A DNA stretch of 64,000 nucleotides, taken from assembly GCA_036874045.1 (NCBI GenBank), contig CM072338.1, positions 21,102,501 through 21,166,500 of the forward strand. The letters run 5' to 3'. Shown here in pieces: positions 11,980-23,204 of the stretch. The position numbers and the translations under genes are program-made. The notes beneath the pieces were generated by a model. That model was not told the origin of the DNA, did not search any database, and saw nothing but the letters and a program-made list of their open reading frames with translations. The DNA is from Cymodocea nodosa. Taxonomy: Eukaryota; Streptophyta; Magnoliopsida; Alismatales; Cymodoceaceae. Within the stretch, counting starts at the first letter, position 1. The number at the start of each line of letters is the position of its first letter.

Positions 11980-14900
11980 TCAGATATCAGAAGTCGGCTC
12001 ACTGGAAGAGGTTGATGGGCCAAGGCACTCCTGAGGATTTGAGTAGAAGTAGTCTTCCTCCTTTGGTTTGTCAGGTATGACCTTCCTCCTCTTGGCTCTG
12101 CCCATCTGATGCTTGTGAACCTCTCTAACATCATGAGAGAATTCATCCCAAGAAATGGAATTATTTTGGTACGAGTCTAAAAGAGGTACCAAACGTTTTC
12201 TGTCCAAGGTTATCGTTTTCCGGAAGCCCAAATACCTATAAATAGGGGAAATAGATTTGAAAAGAAGCAGGAAAATAAATGTGCTTTCATGCACATACAA
12301 AGGCATCACTGGATCTTTTAGAGCAGGCTTTCGGAATTCTAAAAATACTACATAATTCAGCAGTCTTGTCTAAACTACCTACTAGGAATGAAAACAACTT
12401 GTAAAAATTAAATTGGTTGGCAAACCTGCGGTGCCCCTCAACGACCCTTGCCATGTTTCCGTCATAACTAGGAATGAAAACATCACTTGCAATAGAAACA
12501 AAATAATCTAAAGCAGCCATCTGGCTTGAGTGGTTGTGAAAAGGCATGAGCTCCTCGGACGTAAGCAGCATTTCCTTTTTAACCTGTATAGGATAAGACA
12601 AATCAAATAAAATATATTTCCCTGGAGATTCATGGTTGGTTGTTCTAAGCTAAGATTCACATACTATTTTAGGATAAGCAGCTCTGAGAGAAGCTAGCCT
12701 TCTCTGACTACCATAAATTTCACCAGATGCAATATAAATCTGTGTGTCCTTTGCAAATCCTAGAGCCTGCAACACTAATACTGTTTCCTCAGGTGTAAGA
12801 GGGCACAAACCATCTAATCTTTTCACTTCAGACACTATCTCCTTCTCTTTCCACCACGGAAATGCATATCTGCATGGCAATCAAAGAAAATAAGCAAAAA
12901 TAGAATGGTGATGTGAAACAAATAAATAAAATAAAGCATTTCCATCAAGCCTGTGGAGGACCTCATTTTTGTAAGCTCATCAGTTTCTTCATTCGAGCAT
13001 CCATGTGTACAGCCAGAAAAAGAAAGCATGTCCATCTCGTATCGAAGATGAAGAACAACAAAAAAACCATTTTTTTGAAGAACTGAAACAAGCTTATTTC
13101 CTAGAGTCTCAATCTGAGGTGTAAATTTTAGTGCTTCATAATTAACCCGGCAGCGCAGCTTTTGTAGCTCAATAGGAAGGTTGTTGTTTGTCAGTCGGGC
13201 ATCTGTTTTATTGAAGTGTATTATTTTGTGCTTTCTAGCAAGTGGTAGTATCTGCGTCATGAAAATGTAGGTAATTTTCAGAAAAAGCAAGGAAATATAA
13301 GCTACCAAATCATTCTTTGATGCACTAACCTTTTCCAAGTAGTACTTTTCATTTGACCAACTAACTGGAGGCATCGAGAACTGGGTAAAACTGAATTTCC
13401 TGTTATACTTCCTAGGGAGAGCCTTGACTATGTGAACTTCATCTCTTAAAGAATTGATGAAGTGTTTTACATCAAATATGTCCCCAAAGTCACTGAATAA
13501 TGATTTAGAAAATAAAAGACGTGAAGCAAATTTCTCATTTTCAAGAATAGAACTTAAGTGAAAATAAATCTTCATACCTAGGATCAGCCCAAAATGATTT
13601 TTTATCAAGCTCTGGTACTAACAATGTTAAATTTAGATAACGGGAAATGGCTACCATATCACAAATCTGCAAAAGGAACAGTGTGATCAGATCATAGAAG
13701 TCAAGGAATGCTTGCTCCAAGAGTCCAGATGTAAAATAACAAATAGGGGTCTTAAATTAACATACTGCAGCTCGCATCTGGTTCAAACCCCCATTACAAG
13801 ATACTCGAAGATAACCATTATTTTTGTACATCCCTGCACATTTTGGTCAAGAATTCTTTAGATAAAAAGGCTATCTTTGATTGATTAGAATCAAATGGTA
13901 ATTGACAGTGTGTTATCTCTAAAAAGACAGTTGTCTGAGTTGGAGAAGAGGCCATCTAATATAAGGTGATTTGACTGCAACTGATAAAAGCAATTTTAGC
14001 AGAAAACAATAAATAAAAATAACCTGCATATTGCCTGTAACAGATAGAAGTGGAGATTTTCCCAAATGTTCGTCTGGAAGAATTATGGTGTACTACTAGG
14101 GAAGAAACCACTTGTCTTTCAAAATAACATCAGAAATCATGCTTCTAAAATTATGTGAAATAGATGGTTGCTGATTTTTTTATTGACATAACACAATAGC
14201 AAAAGTTTCATGGTAGATTCCGGTCTGATAGCAAGGAATATGTGCCCTCCTTAGATACAATACGTAAAGTGCAATGAGAATTGCTAGGTGGAATATTCAA
14301 GGATAACTATTTATATACTGCATTCACCATTTAGGGTTTGTTTGTTCCTGCAGAATTTAATGGAAACTAAAGTCAAGAAAATCAGAAAACTAAAAATAGT
14401 AGAAAGTAATGGAAAGAAGAATAATGAGTGTTTGTGCACATCTAGAATAATGGGTGTCTTTCATATATTTTGTCTAAAAAGAGAATGGCAATAGATTTCT
14501 AGATATCTTCACAAATTTAAATTAAAAGGTAGCCAGGAAAATTTACTGAAGATGAAGGAGTGTATGATGGCCTAACTGCAACCCTCCAATTCAAAGCATG
14601 AGTGGTGGTTACCTGAATGATGGCAGACAGAAATCCAGATTCCACATTTCTAATTAAGAAAAAATGTAGCTTTTATTGATAAAGCCTAAAAATTTGAGTC
14701 TAGCCACTTGCAATAGTTCCATCAAATTAATGATGCAGAGACCGGTGTGGTTGCACCATTTTCTATCACCTATTTAACAGTCAATGCCAAAAAATACAGC
14801 TTCCAACCCACCCAGTGAAAAGGAGAATGATCATACTTCAATTTTTTGCTTTTGAAGAATACTTCTCATGATCTCTAGCCCTAAAGGTTTATTTGTGAAC

Positions 14901-17020
14901 TTGAAAAGTAAAAGAAATGGAAGTCAGTAATCAAAAGAAATTTACAAGAAATAGAAAGTAAAGAAAAATACTTTCCTAATATTTGTGCTTGTTCTGAAAT
15001 TTAAAAGAATATAAAATTCAGGTGTTTATGCAGTTCCAAAAATTTGAAGGAAAGCTTATTAAAGAGAGAGCAAGCAATATCTATTAGATTTGAATAACAA
15101 CTAACTCCAATCAAGTTTTTAAAAAGCAGATACTTCTACCTTATGAAAAGAATATATCAAAAATATTATGATGAATTTGAATTCGCCTATTTGAATGCTT
15201 CTTAAAAAATATATTGAAGTAAATTATATCCAATCAAAACTCCAATTTTCAATTCTCAACAAAAAGATTGAAAATATTTTGGATGTAGGCGTGAAAGGGG
15301 AGGTTGGGCAAAGGAACGAATGGCCTGGGTAAGGAGTCAAGGGTGATTGAGTGGAACAAGCGACAAAACAGATAGTCTAGGTAGGGGATCAAGTATGAGA
15401 GGAGAGGTCAAGCATAACTGGTAGCGGAATGTATGACTTGGGCAACAGGTTAGGGTGAGAGGGGTGGTTAGATAGAATGGGTGACGGAACAAATGGCCTG
15501 AGTGGTGTTTGGGAGCAAGAGGAGAGGTCAGGTTGAACGAGCATCAAAACGGATGGCCTAGGCAAGGCATTGGGGGTAGGAGGGGAGTTTGGGGAGGTTG
15601 AAGAAAATGGGTAGGGTAATGGATGGTTTGGGAGGGAGGGGAGGTTGGGCAATATAGGCAATGGAACAAATGGCCTAAGCAAGTGAGTGATCAGGAGTAG
15701 GAGAAAAGGTTGGGGAGGTTAGGAGATCAGGGGTGGACAAGCAGAACTCGTGATTCCTTATCTTTCTCTAAGGAGGAGAAGGGAAAGTTGGGCAAAGAAA
15801 GGCGTTATACCTAGGAAAGTGTAAGAATTCACTTTCTTCACTTTTCAGATATGCAAACACTAGTAAAGTTGGAATTTACTTTCTCTCACTCTGCTTTCCT
15901 TCACTTTCTTGGTACACAAATATCACCTTGTATATTTAACCTATCAAGCCAGAACTTATAGAGAGAATTAGCTTGAATACAAGAACAAACTGCAAAAATT
16001 GCACATAAAAAGGATGAAATATAAGTGTGATGGAAACCTATTTGTATTATTTTTGAACAACCTTTCAACAGATAAAGAACAACAGTCACCTAGAATGGAC
16101 AAATCATCCACTTTCTTGTTGGGATTGAAGTTCCAGGTATATCACAGAACAAAACAAATCTTGAGGTCACTGACAAAATACAACTTCGTCACTATGATTA
16201 GATTGATAAAACTGGTAGTTGAAGAAAATCAAAGACTTATAGGTGGTACTTGAAATCTGTAGGCAAAACTATATTGAGTACAAGGAAAACAACCAAAAGA
16301 GATTTCTTTTTTATCTTACTTTATCACTATTAGAATGAGAGCAATGGTTAATTAAAAGTGTAACCATCTAGAAACAATGGAAAATCAGACTGACATACAG
16401 AATTGGACTTCCCTAGAGGCAACGGCACAACAACAACTAAAAAACTCAATGTGCATTGCCAAAACCAGTATCCCTCTAACAACTTCCACTTTCCACTGAT
16501 CAAAACTAAAAGCAAAGAAGACTAATCCACAACAAATCAACCTTCAACCTCGACTTCTGATGCTTGACCAATACAAAGTCGTAAAACAACAGAAGCATTC
16601 ACCAAATATATCCAACTAATATGCTATTAGAAGGCAAAGAGAACAGCGGAAAAGGAAAGAAGAGATGGAATCGCAGAAAGCAAAGGAAAAGAACTCACTT
16701 CGTGGGAGCAGCGCGGGTGGAGAGGATGCAGAATGAGGGATGCCACCAGAACCACCACCGCCTAGCGACTTAATCTCCTCCCTAACAGAAACATTGATCA
16801 CGTTAAGATCCCTCCCAAACCGATCGAAGAATGACGGGTGCCAGAGCTCCATGATAGACATCCACTGGATGAAGGCCATCCAAAAAAGAACACTAGCCCC
16901 CACCCTCAACACCCACTTTTTCATCGCCCCCAATTTCTTCACTCCGCCACCGCCATCTCTGCACCCCATCTTCCTCGTCTGATAGAAACGATGCAGCCGA
17001 ATTTGGAGTCGGAGGACCAT
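11980..17020 (-). CDS. Plant O-fucosyltransferase family protein (type II Golgi membrane protein)
   Basis: Eight exons on the minus strand join in frame: 17020-16699, 13833-13766, 13666-13578, 13492-13330, 13251-12962, 12869-12665, 12583-12426 and 12235-11980. They encode 516 residues, or 499 if the ATG at 16969 is used. Both ATGs have purine at -3 and G at +4. An N-terminal membrane anchor ([15 protein letters not shown]) follows a basic stretch, the layout of a Golgi type II glycosyltransferase. Family motifs occur in order: [16 protein letters not shown] (nucleotide-sugar region), [51 protein letters not shown] and [13 protein letters not shown]. These belong to the plant GDP-fucose O-fucosyltransferase family (old DUF246). 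Relatives act on pectin, rhamnogalacturonan or protein substrates; the acceptor here cannot be told. Exon 5 ends at an unusual GTCCTC donor, yet phase and conservation demand it. Intron 1 is 2865 bases long and hosts a repeat element. Confidence 0.94.
14884..15930. mobile_element. Non-autonomous fold-back/MITE-like element in O-fucosyltransferase intron 1
   Basis: The outer arm 14884-14920 is about three-quarters identical, as an inverted copy, to 15891-15929. A second inverted match pairs 14953-14980 with 15809-15840, so the imperfect terminal inverted repeats are about 100 bases long. The interior is largely a tandem repeat. No transposase frame is present. A clear target-site duplication was not found (only TA beside each end), so the superfamily is unknown. 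Confidence 0.55.
15290..15815. repeat. Degenerate ~60-bp minisatellite
   Basis: Seven copies start at a GGCCTGGGTA-like word at 15322, 15374, 15435, 15495, 15555, 15625 and 15672, so spacings are 52, 61, 60, 60, 70 and 47. The plus strand is strongly G/A-biased. Each unit contains a conserved 'GGAACAAATGGCCT' segment (for example near 15487 and 15664) followed by a G-rich stretch. On the minus strand part of the array is open and repeats a Pro/Leu-rich ~20-residue unit. There is no evidence that this is translated. Confidence 0.8.
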
Positions 17021-19545
17021 CGTCCCCACTGCATTCAACGCTGCCGCAGCCGCAGGTGATGGTGATGGCGCCGTCAGCACATTAGGTTGTCCACTTCGGA
17101 ACGAAAGAGCAAAAGGGTTGATGTAGGGCGGGAGCGGAGGACGGTTTCCGCTGGAAAGAAGGGATTTTGGCAACGGTCAACAACGAATGGCGATTTCCTA
17201 CAGCGATCAGTGCGTTCCGAGAAGAAGTGGAACGGTGGAACGACAATAAGAGGAGGGAAAAAAGATGCTTCCTTTTGTCTTTTCAGCGTTCCTCTCGTGG
17301 GAAGAAGTCAATCTATCAGTGTGATGGAAGAGAGAAAGAAAAAGTGTATGATTTCATGGAAGACACACACACACAGAAGGAAATTTTGTCTCAGAACAAA
17401 TTCATTAAATGGAGTATGGTGGACTTATGGAAGGATAGATCTGTTTCGATATTCTCTTTAAGAAAAATATTGCATTTCATTTGATTGGAATAACATAACA
17501 TTTGATTTTCATTCGTGGCAGGTGTGGTAATGAGAAATTTTGGTCTCATCTGGCCCCCATTTTTTCTTTTCAGGGGGATGGTTTTGCCGTCGTCGCTTAT
17601 TAAATTAAATAAGAAGAGTTACACAATAACTCCTTTAAGTTTTTGAACGAATTAAACCGATCGATGCGTTTATAAACTTAAATTTAGATTGCAATTTTCA
17701 ACTTTCTTTTAATTAACAAGTTGAATTTTAGGTTAATGAGTTTGGCTCTCTTTTCCCATACCTAATTTAAATGCTGCCCATGCCATGAAGAAACTCATAG
17801 ATCAGGCCAGGATTTCTTTTAAAAATTTCACGTATGTGTATTGATAAAAAAACTGAATGAGACAGAAGGGGTTGAAAATAAAGAAGATATTAAAAAAAAT
17901 CCGAAGAGAAAGAAAAGACAGAGAACAACACAACACAATGTGAAAAAGGAAAATAAAAATTTGAAGAACATGTGAAAAACACATATTATTTGCATAAGAT
18001 GCTTCATGTGTTATTTTACGTGCAATATTTAATATTTGTCTCTATCCTATCTAACAAGATGCAGAATATTTCGACAATCGACTGTCGTAATTCTACTTAA
18101 AAATACAGACGATTAATTTGATTTACAACTAGAATTAATTGTATCCTTATAAATATCTATTAGTAGCTATTTTAACGAGACAAATAACAACGTTTAAGAT
18201 GTCAACTACCGACAATTCTCTTGTTAGCAAATTTTGAGATTTTGATTATTCAAATCTAAAGAAATGTATATATGAAGCTCTGCTTTAACGGATGAAAACA
18301 ATTTACCATCTCACGTTACAACGAACGGTGCAGGTGGGATTTTTTTTACCCCGTAGGTACGTGGTTAAGGAAAAAAAAAATTCACTCAGATTTGAAATCA
18401 TCAAGCATTATTATCCAAACAGTTGGTAAGAAAGACAAACGAGCATCTTGTAATAACGACAAGCTGTGTTGATGAAATCCAACCAAGCATTGTTTCCGAA
18501 CGACAAGGACGCTCAATAAAAAACAGTGTTGACGTAAAATTCTTTTGATTATGAGACGAATTAAACAATCATCGATGGAGAAGAGATGCAAAAGCAATGA
18601 GTAAAACGATCGTCGATTATCTTCCAGACTAAGATATAATTTAGTTTTTATCGGAAGAAAAAGACAACGCAAACAATTTTTATTTTTTATTCTAACGTGA
18701 AAATCACGCACAAAAGAAATTGAGAATAATTAATAGTCGGGAAAAGAATTTTCCTTCGGAGAGATCGCGTAGGACAAGTGGTCGTGTTCCGCTGTCTTCA
18801 CGGGAAGGTAATCGACGGCGGCGTGCATGATTACGACGGCTAATTAATAATTGTTTCGTGATAATAAAAAAAAGAAAAAAAGTCAACGAATTCGAGTAGG
18901 AAATCTGAAGATAAACCGTGTGCAAAGCTTTACGAATTGTAAGGATAAGACCTTATGCAATATATGACGAATATAATTGAGATGTAATCAAGGCGGAATA
19001 CAATTGACAGCAAATTGCATGAATATGGCGGGGAAGGCATCGCCTCCTTGTACGTGCGCGTGCGTAATTACCACTTTCCGTCAGGGGATTGGTTATAATA
19101 AATATATAAAGTTATGATTGTTCTATCAACTTTGGAATTGATTTATTCGTAACGACAAGAAGCAATGGTTGCTTGCAGCTGTACTTGATTTTGTTGCTGG
19201 CATGTATCGTATTTGTAGAGCACTCCGCTTCCGATGGAAACTTCCCATTCTCTACCAACGTATTTATTTCATGAGCCGTTGGCGTACGCGGTGATTAGTT
19301 AATTATTTAACGCCGCAAGCAATTGAATGACTCCTTGATCTGGTATTCTCAGGAGCATTCGTAAGCGAAGTGGGTGACAAGTAACAGAGAAGATGGTGGA
19401 ATCACAATTGTTTTGTGAGAAGGCCGCATGCCGCATGCCGCATGCCTCTGCATGTGAATCTCAACATATATATATATATGTACGACCAAGTACGCTCATC
19501 ATTCGTTCCTCTCCGTTCAATGTACCGCCGATCCGATCCCCCGTG

Positions 19546-19586
<41 letters not shown>

Positions 19587-21943
19587 TGCTACAGTTTTCA
19601 AGTATATATTACGTACAAACCACGTCCATCGAATGGGAAAAAATATTAGAATATTTATCCCAGTGTTATTCACCAGCAGATGCAGGCATCGGACTCACTT
19701 TCCTCTTGCTTTGCTTGTTACTGCCAAAACTTTTATAAAAGTATGTACGTATTGCGTGATTACCATTAATTGTTTATAAATTCATAATCATACGTGTGTT
19801 TTGAAGTTAATTGTACTCCAAAGTCGCAATTCTTTCGTGGTAAAAGAAAGTTATTACGTTTCACATTAATAGTAAACATTTTACGATGTAGAATATATGA
19901 TTTAATAATATTAAAAAGTCATCCTAAAATTAATTGATGATAAATAAAGAGATTCATCGTATATATATTAACTTAGGTTCAAACCTTACACTATTCCAAT
20001 GCTCCTCCTTAATTGTGATCCATTTTATGACTACAAATACCTTACGGATAGATGTGTGTGAAATTACTTTGATATCATAATAAAAGTTTTTTTTTTGCAA
20101 AGTCAATTGAAGATAAATAAATAAAAATTATCATATATTAATTTCAGTTCAATTATTATATTAATCCATATAAAATTATTTTAACAGATAATATAAATGC
20201 ATTGGCAAGAGAGGGGCTTTCCCACGCGCGCTATGGCTGCCGCGCACTATTAATAACGGCAAAGTGAACAAATATAATGAATTTGACAAAAATGGGTTAT
20301 TCTCGAATCGGGAAATATAACTGAGAATAACATAAAAACGAACAGGAAAACAAATTTCTGACAGGCACCGAGTTCGAAGGGGAGGGGGGGGGGTTGTTTA
20401 TATTATGTGACAGGAATTGCAGAAAACGTGAAAACAGAAAAGTCAGGCAATAAGTTTTCGAAAAATCCATAACGTTCCTTTTCGAAAAATACACTTCAAT
20501 TTTCTATCATGAATACACGACGTTAGTAAAATTCATAAAAAGTTTTAAAAACTGAATACTCAACCTCGGTTTATAGGCAATGCACTTTTTTTACGGTACG
20601 GTCACGGAGGAGGAGGAGGAGGAGGTGAGTGCGCTTCCAACTCCAAAATCTTAAACCAATCATGAAACAAAAACAAAAGGAGGGCGCTTAAAAATATGGA
20701 AACGGAAGCACCAATCTCGAACAAGACGTTGCAAGCACGAGGGAAGACATCAAGTACGTTCGAGGCTTTTTTTTAATGGCTCCATTGGAATTTATAACGG
20801 AATTTTCTTTAAAGTAAACATTAAAATTTCTATTATTTAATCGATATTTTTTAAAGAAAGAGATTGATTGAAGACGACGGCTGATATCATACATGGTTGA
20901 CATTCCTCAGAGCGTACGATTTAAAACGAACATTCCACGACAACCGTGTTTCTTTTTTGGAAAATGGTAACATCAATAGCATGGTAATACGGTATAATTG
21001 AATAAAAAAGTCCACCCGTCTTCTTCAGACGCTAACACTTTGGGATTCTGATTACATGTAGCCATGATTGAAAACAGTTGACCATGACATGTTAAAAAAG
21101 CCATCTAAAAACAATTTATTAAGTGAGAAAAAAATAAACTGTAAAATACTTTTTACAACAAGCACTTTTCTTTTCTTTTGCTAATAATAATAGTAAGCAC
21201 TCATCTTGAACGTAATATAGAAATACTTATTTAATGAATGCTTATGTTATACCAAGCTGAAATAAATAAATAAAAAATGTTTCCAAATGTTACCTTAATC
21301 AATAAAACGACCGTTGGGAACAGTGCAATGTCACCTGAGTTTAGGTCCCGTGGGAAATATCTAAAATTTGAAATATTTATGGGGAATAGATATTACAAGA
21401 ACTTCTTAAAATTCCTAGGAGAGAGTTCAGATCTCCTATCTCCATTTCCACGTACATCAATACCATGGGACATAAATTATTAATCGTGCCATTTATCAAA
21501 GCAATGTGAGTTGGCACGTGATCGAAGACGGCATTGACGGAAGATCCTTGTCCCTTGGGAAATGGCTTCAACGTAGAGTGAAACACAAGTTCACGGTTAA
21601 ACAACGCCTTACGCAACCACCACCCAACTACGTACCTTTACCAGAAAAAAGAAAAAAGAAAAAAGAAAAAAAAAAAACTACGTACAAACAACCACTACCA
21701 CCATGGAAGAAAAGGAAGAAGACTTCAGCCGGGCATTCATGCATAGCATGAGAAGAAACCAGAACACATTAACGTGAAGTATTTTCCAACTTTGCATCTA
21801 CCGTTGTACTTGGCATCATTCCTTATCCTTCCCCATCTTTTTCCCTGTCCCAAGAAATTTTGGGAGGGGGAAAACTTGACCCTACCCCCAACTAGAACTT
21901 GTACTACACGACAAACAAGCCTGGCAAAAGATTTCCATCTCCA
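17021..21943. other. 5' side of the O-fucosyltransferase gene and intergenic DNA
   Basis: The first few hundred bases should hold the O-fucosyltransferase 5' UTR and promoter. Open frames at 17087-17484 on the other strand look like shadows of that region. The remainder is AT-rich with no supported gene. It contains a (GA)n run, a GGA run at about 20608-20625 and a G-tract near 20382-20395. Confidence 0.55.
19549..19583. repeat. (GA)n microsatellite
   Basis: Alternating AG run of about 35 bases in intergenic DNA. Open frames across it are artefacts of the dinucleotide repeat. Confidence 0.9.
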
Positions 21944-21949
21944 TATAAA
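21944..21949 (+). promoter_or_regulatory. Probable TATA box of the NEN-like exonuclease gene
   Basis: TATAAA lies 73 bases before the ATG at 22017 in a C/A-rich leader, implying a 5' UTR of about 40 bases. A CACGTG G-box lies further upstream at 21515-21520. Confidence 0.55.
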
Positions 21950-22016
21950 ACCCACTAATCCCTAACAACTTCCACGGTAACAAAACACCACCAACTCACC
22001 AAAAGACATCAAGGCA

Positions 22017-23204
22017 ATGATAGAAATGGGAAGGGAGTTGACAACCGTGAGCAGGAGGGATGTGATCGTGTTTTTCGACGTAGAAACCACAGTTCCCGTA
22101 GAGGCTGGAAGGAGGTTCTCGATGCTTGAGTTTGGCGCTACGCTGGTCTGCCCAAGGAAGCTGGTAGAGATAGAGAGCTACTGCACCCTGATCAGGCCTG
22201 CTGACCTGTCCGCTGTTTCGGAGAGAAGTGCGAGGTGCAATGGTATAACCCGTCAAGCCGTAGCCTCCGCTCCCTTGTTCAAAGATGTTGCCGATCGCAT
22301 ATTTGACATCCTGAATGGTAAGTACTAACAAGCAAAAGCCAATATGCCATGATCAGCTTTGTAGTTTCTTTGGTCCTTCGCGAGAAACTATTGTTCTTGG
22401 GTTTAGTCATGCAAAGGATGACGAGCTAACAATGGGATTACGTGTCTTGCACGTGCAACTTTAGGCCGGGTCTGGATAGGCCATAACATTCGCAGATTCG
22501 ATTGTGCAAGAATCCGGGAAGCATTTGCTGATATTGGTCGTCCAGCACCAGTGCCCATTGGAATGATTGATTCTTTATCTGTCTTGACACAACAATTTGG
22601 AAGGAGGGCAGGGAATCTCAAAGTGAGTAGAACGAAGTGCTTTTGGAAATATTAGCAACATTATTGTGCTAAACAATTGAAGTAATTATATTCGGATGAA
22701 CAAAATACCCTTGCAGATAAATGAGATCGTGGTATACAATGCCTAGAAAATTGAGTCTAATGCTTGTGATGACCATGAAATGATTTTTTTCTAATGATTT
22801 CTACCTTTCCTTTTAGATGGCAACATTAGCCACATACTTTGGTCTTGGGCAGCAGAAACACAGGTAGCCTTTCAAACAAAGTGTTTGCTTTCCTGTTCCA
22901 AATTTACCATTACAACTTACCACTTATTGCAGAAGCCTTGACGATGCCAGGATGAACTTGGAGGTCCTGAAACATTGTGCAACAGTGATACTCCTGGTAC
23001 TAGCTAAAAATTGCAATAACTTTTAGGGATTTTATATTCTTTATTGTTTTCTCACTGTTGGTTCACGGTTAATAGGAGTCAAGCTTACCAAACCTGTTGT
23101 CTGGGGATAATGCTGCCAATCACAAAATGATGACAAGGAGCCGAGCTAATTTGAAGACATGCAAAGAAGGATCCAACAAATCTCCTCCCACATCCCGCAC
23201 ATAA
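22017..23204 (+). CDS. NEN4-like DEDDh 3'-5' exonuclease domain protein
   Basis: Six exons would be counted if the first intron split is included; I can place five coding blocks: 22017-22317, 22465-22622, 22817-22863, 22933-22996 and 23076-23204. They give 232 residues. Nearly the whole protein is one RNase T/DnaQ-type exonuclease fold. Visible motifs are FFDVET (Asp and Glu of Exo I), WIGHNIRRFD (Exo II Asp region) and HRSLDDARMN (Exo III His and Asp), so the catalytic DEDDh set looks intact. The best match is the plant NEN family (NAC45/86-dependent exonuclease-domain proteins), which help clear nuclei in maturing sieve elements. NEN1-3 are about 500 residues and have a long second domain; this protein stops 42 residues after the exonuclease fold, like the short NEN4. 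The short tail is Ser/Lys-rich. All junctions are GT-AG and in phase. The sieve-element role is inferred from the family. Confidence 0.88.

Noticed and set aside
17087-17484. Plus-strand open frames opposite the first O-fucosyltransferase exon
   Set aside because: They lie across the 5' UTR/promoter of the minus-strand gene, have no motif, and have no splice support.
18382-18711. 109-codon minus-strand frame in intergenic DNA
   Set aside because: Irregular composition, no motif, no splice or promoter context; consistent with a chance frame.
19393-19779. Frames running through the (GA)n repeat
   Set aside because: Their length comes from Arg-Glu repeats encoded by the microsatellite.
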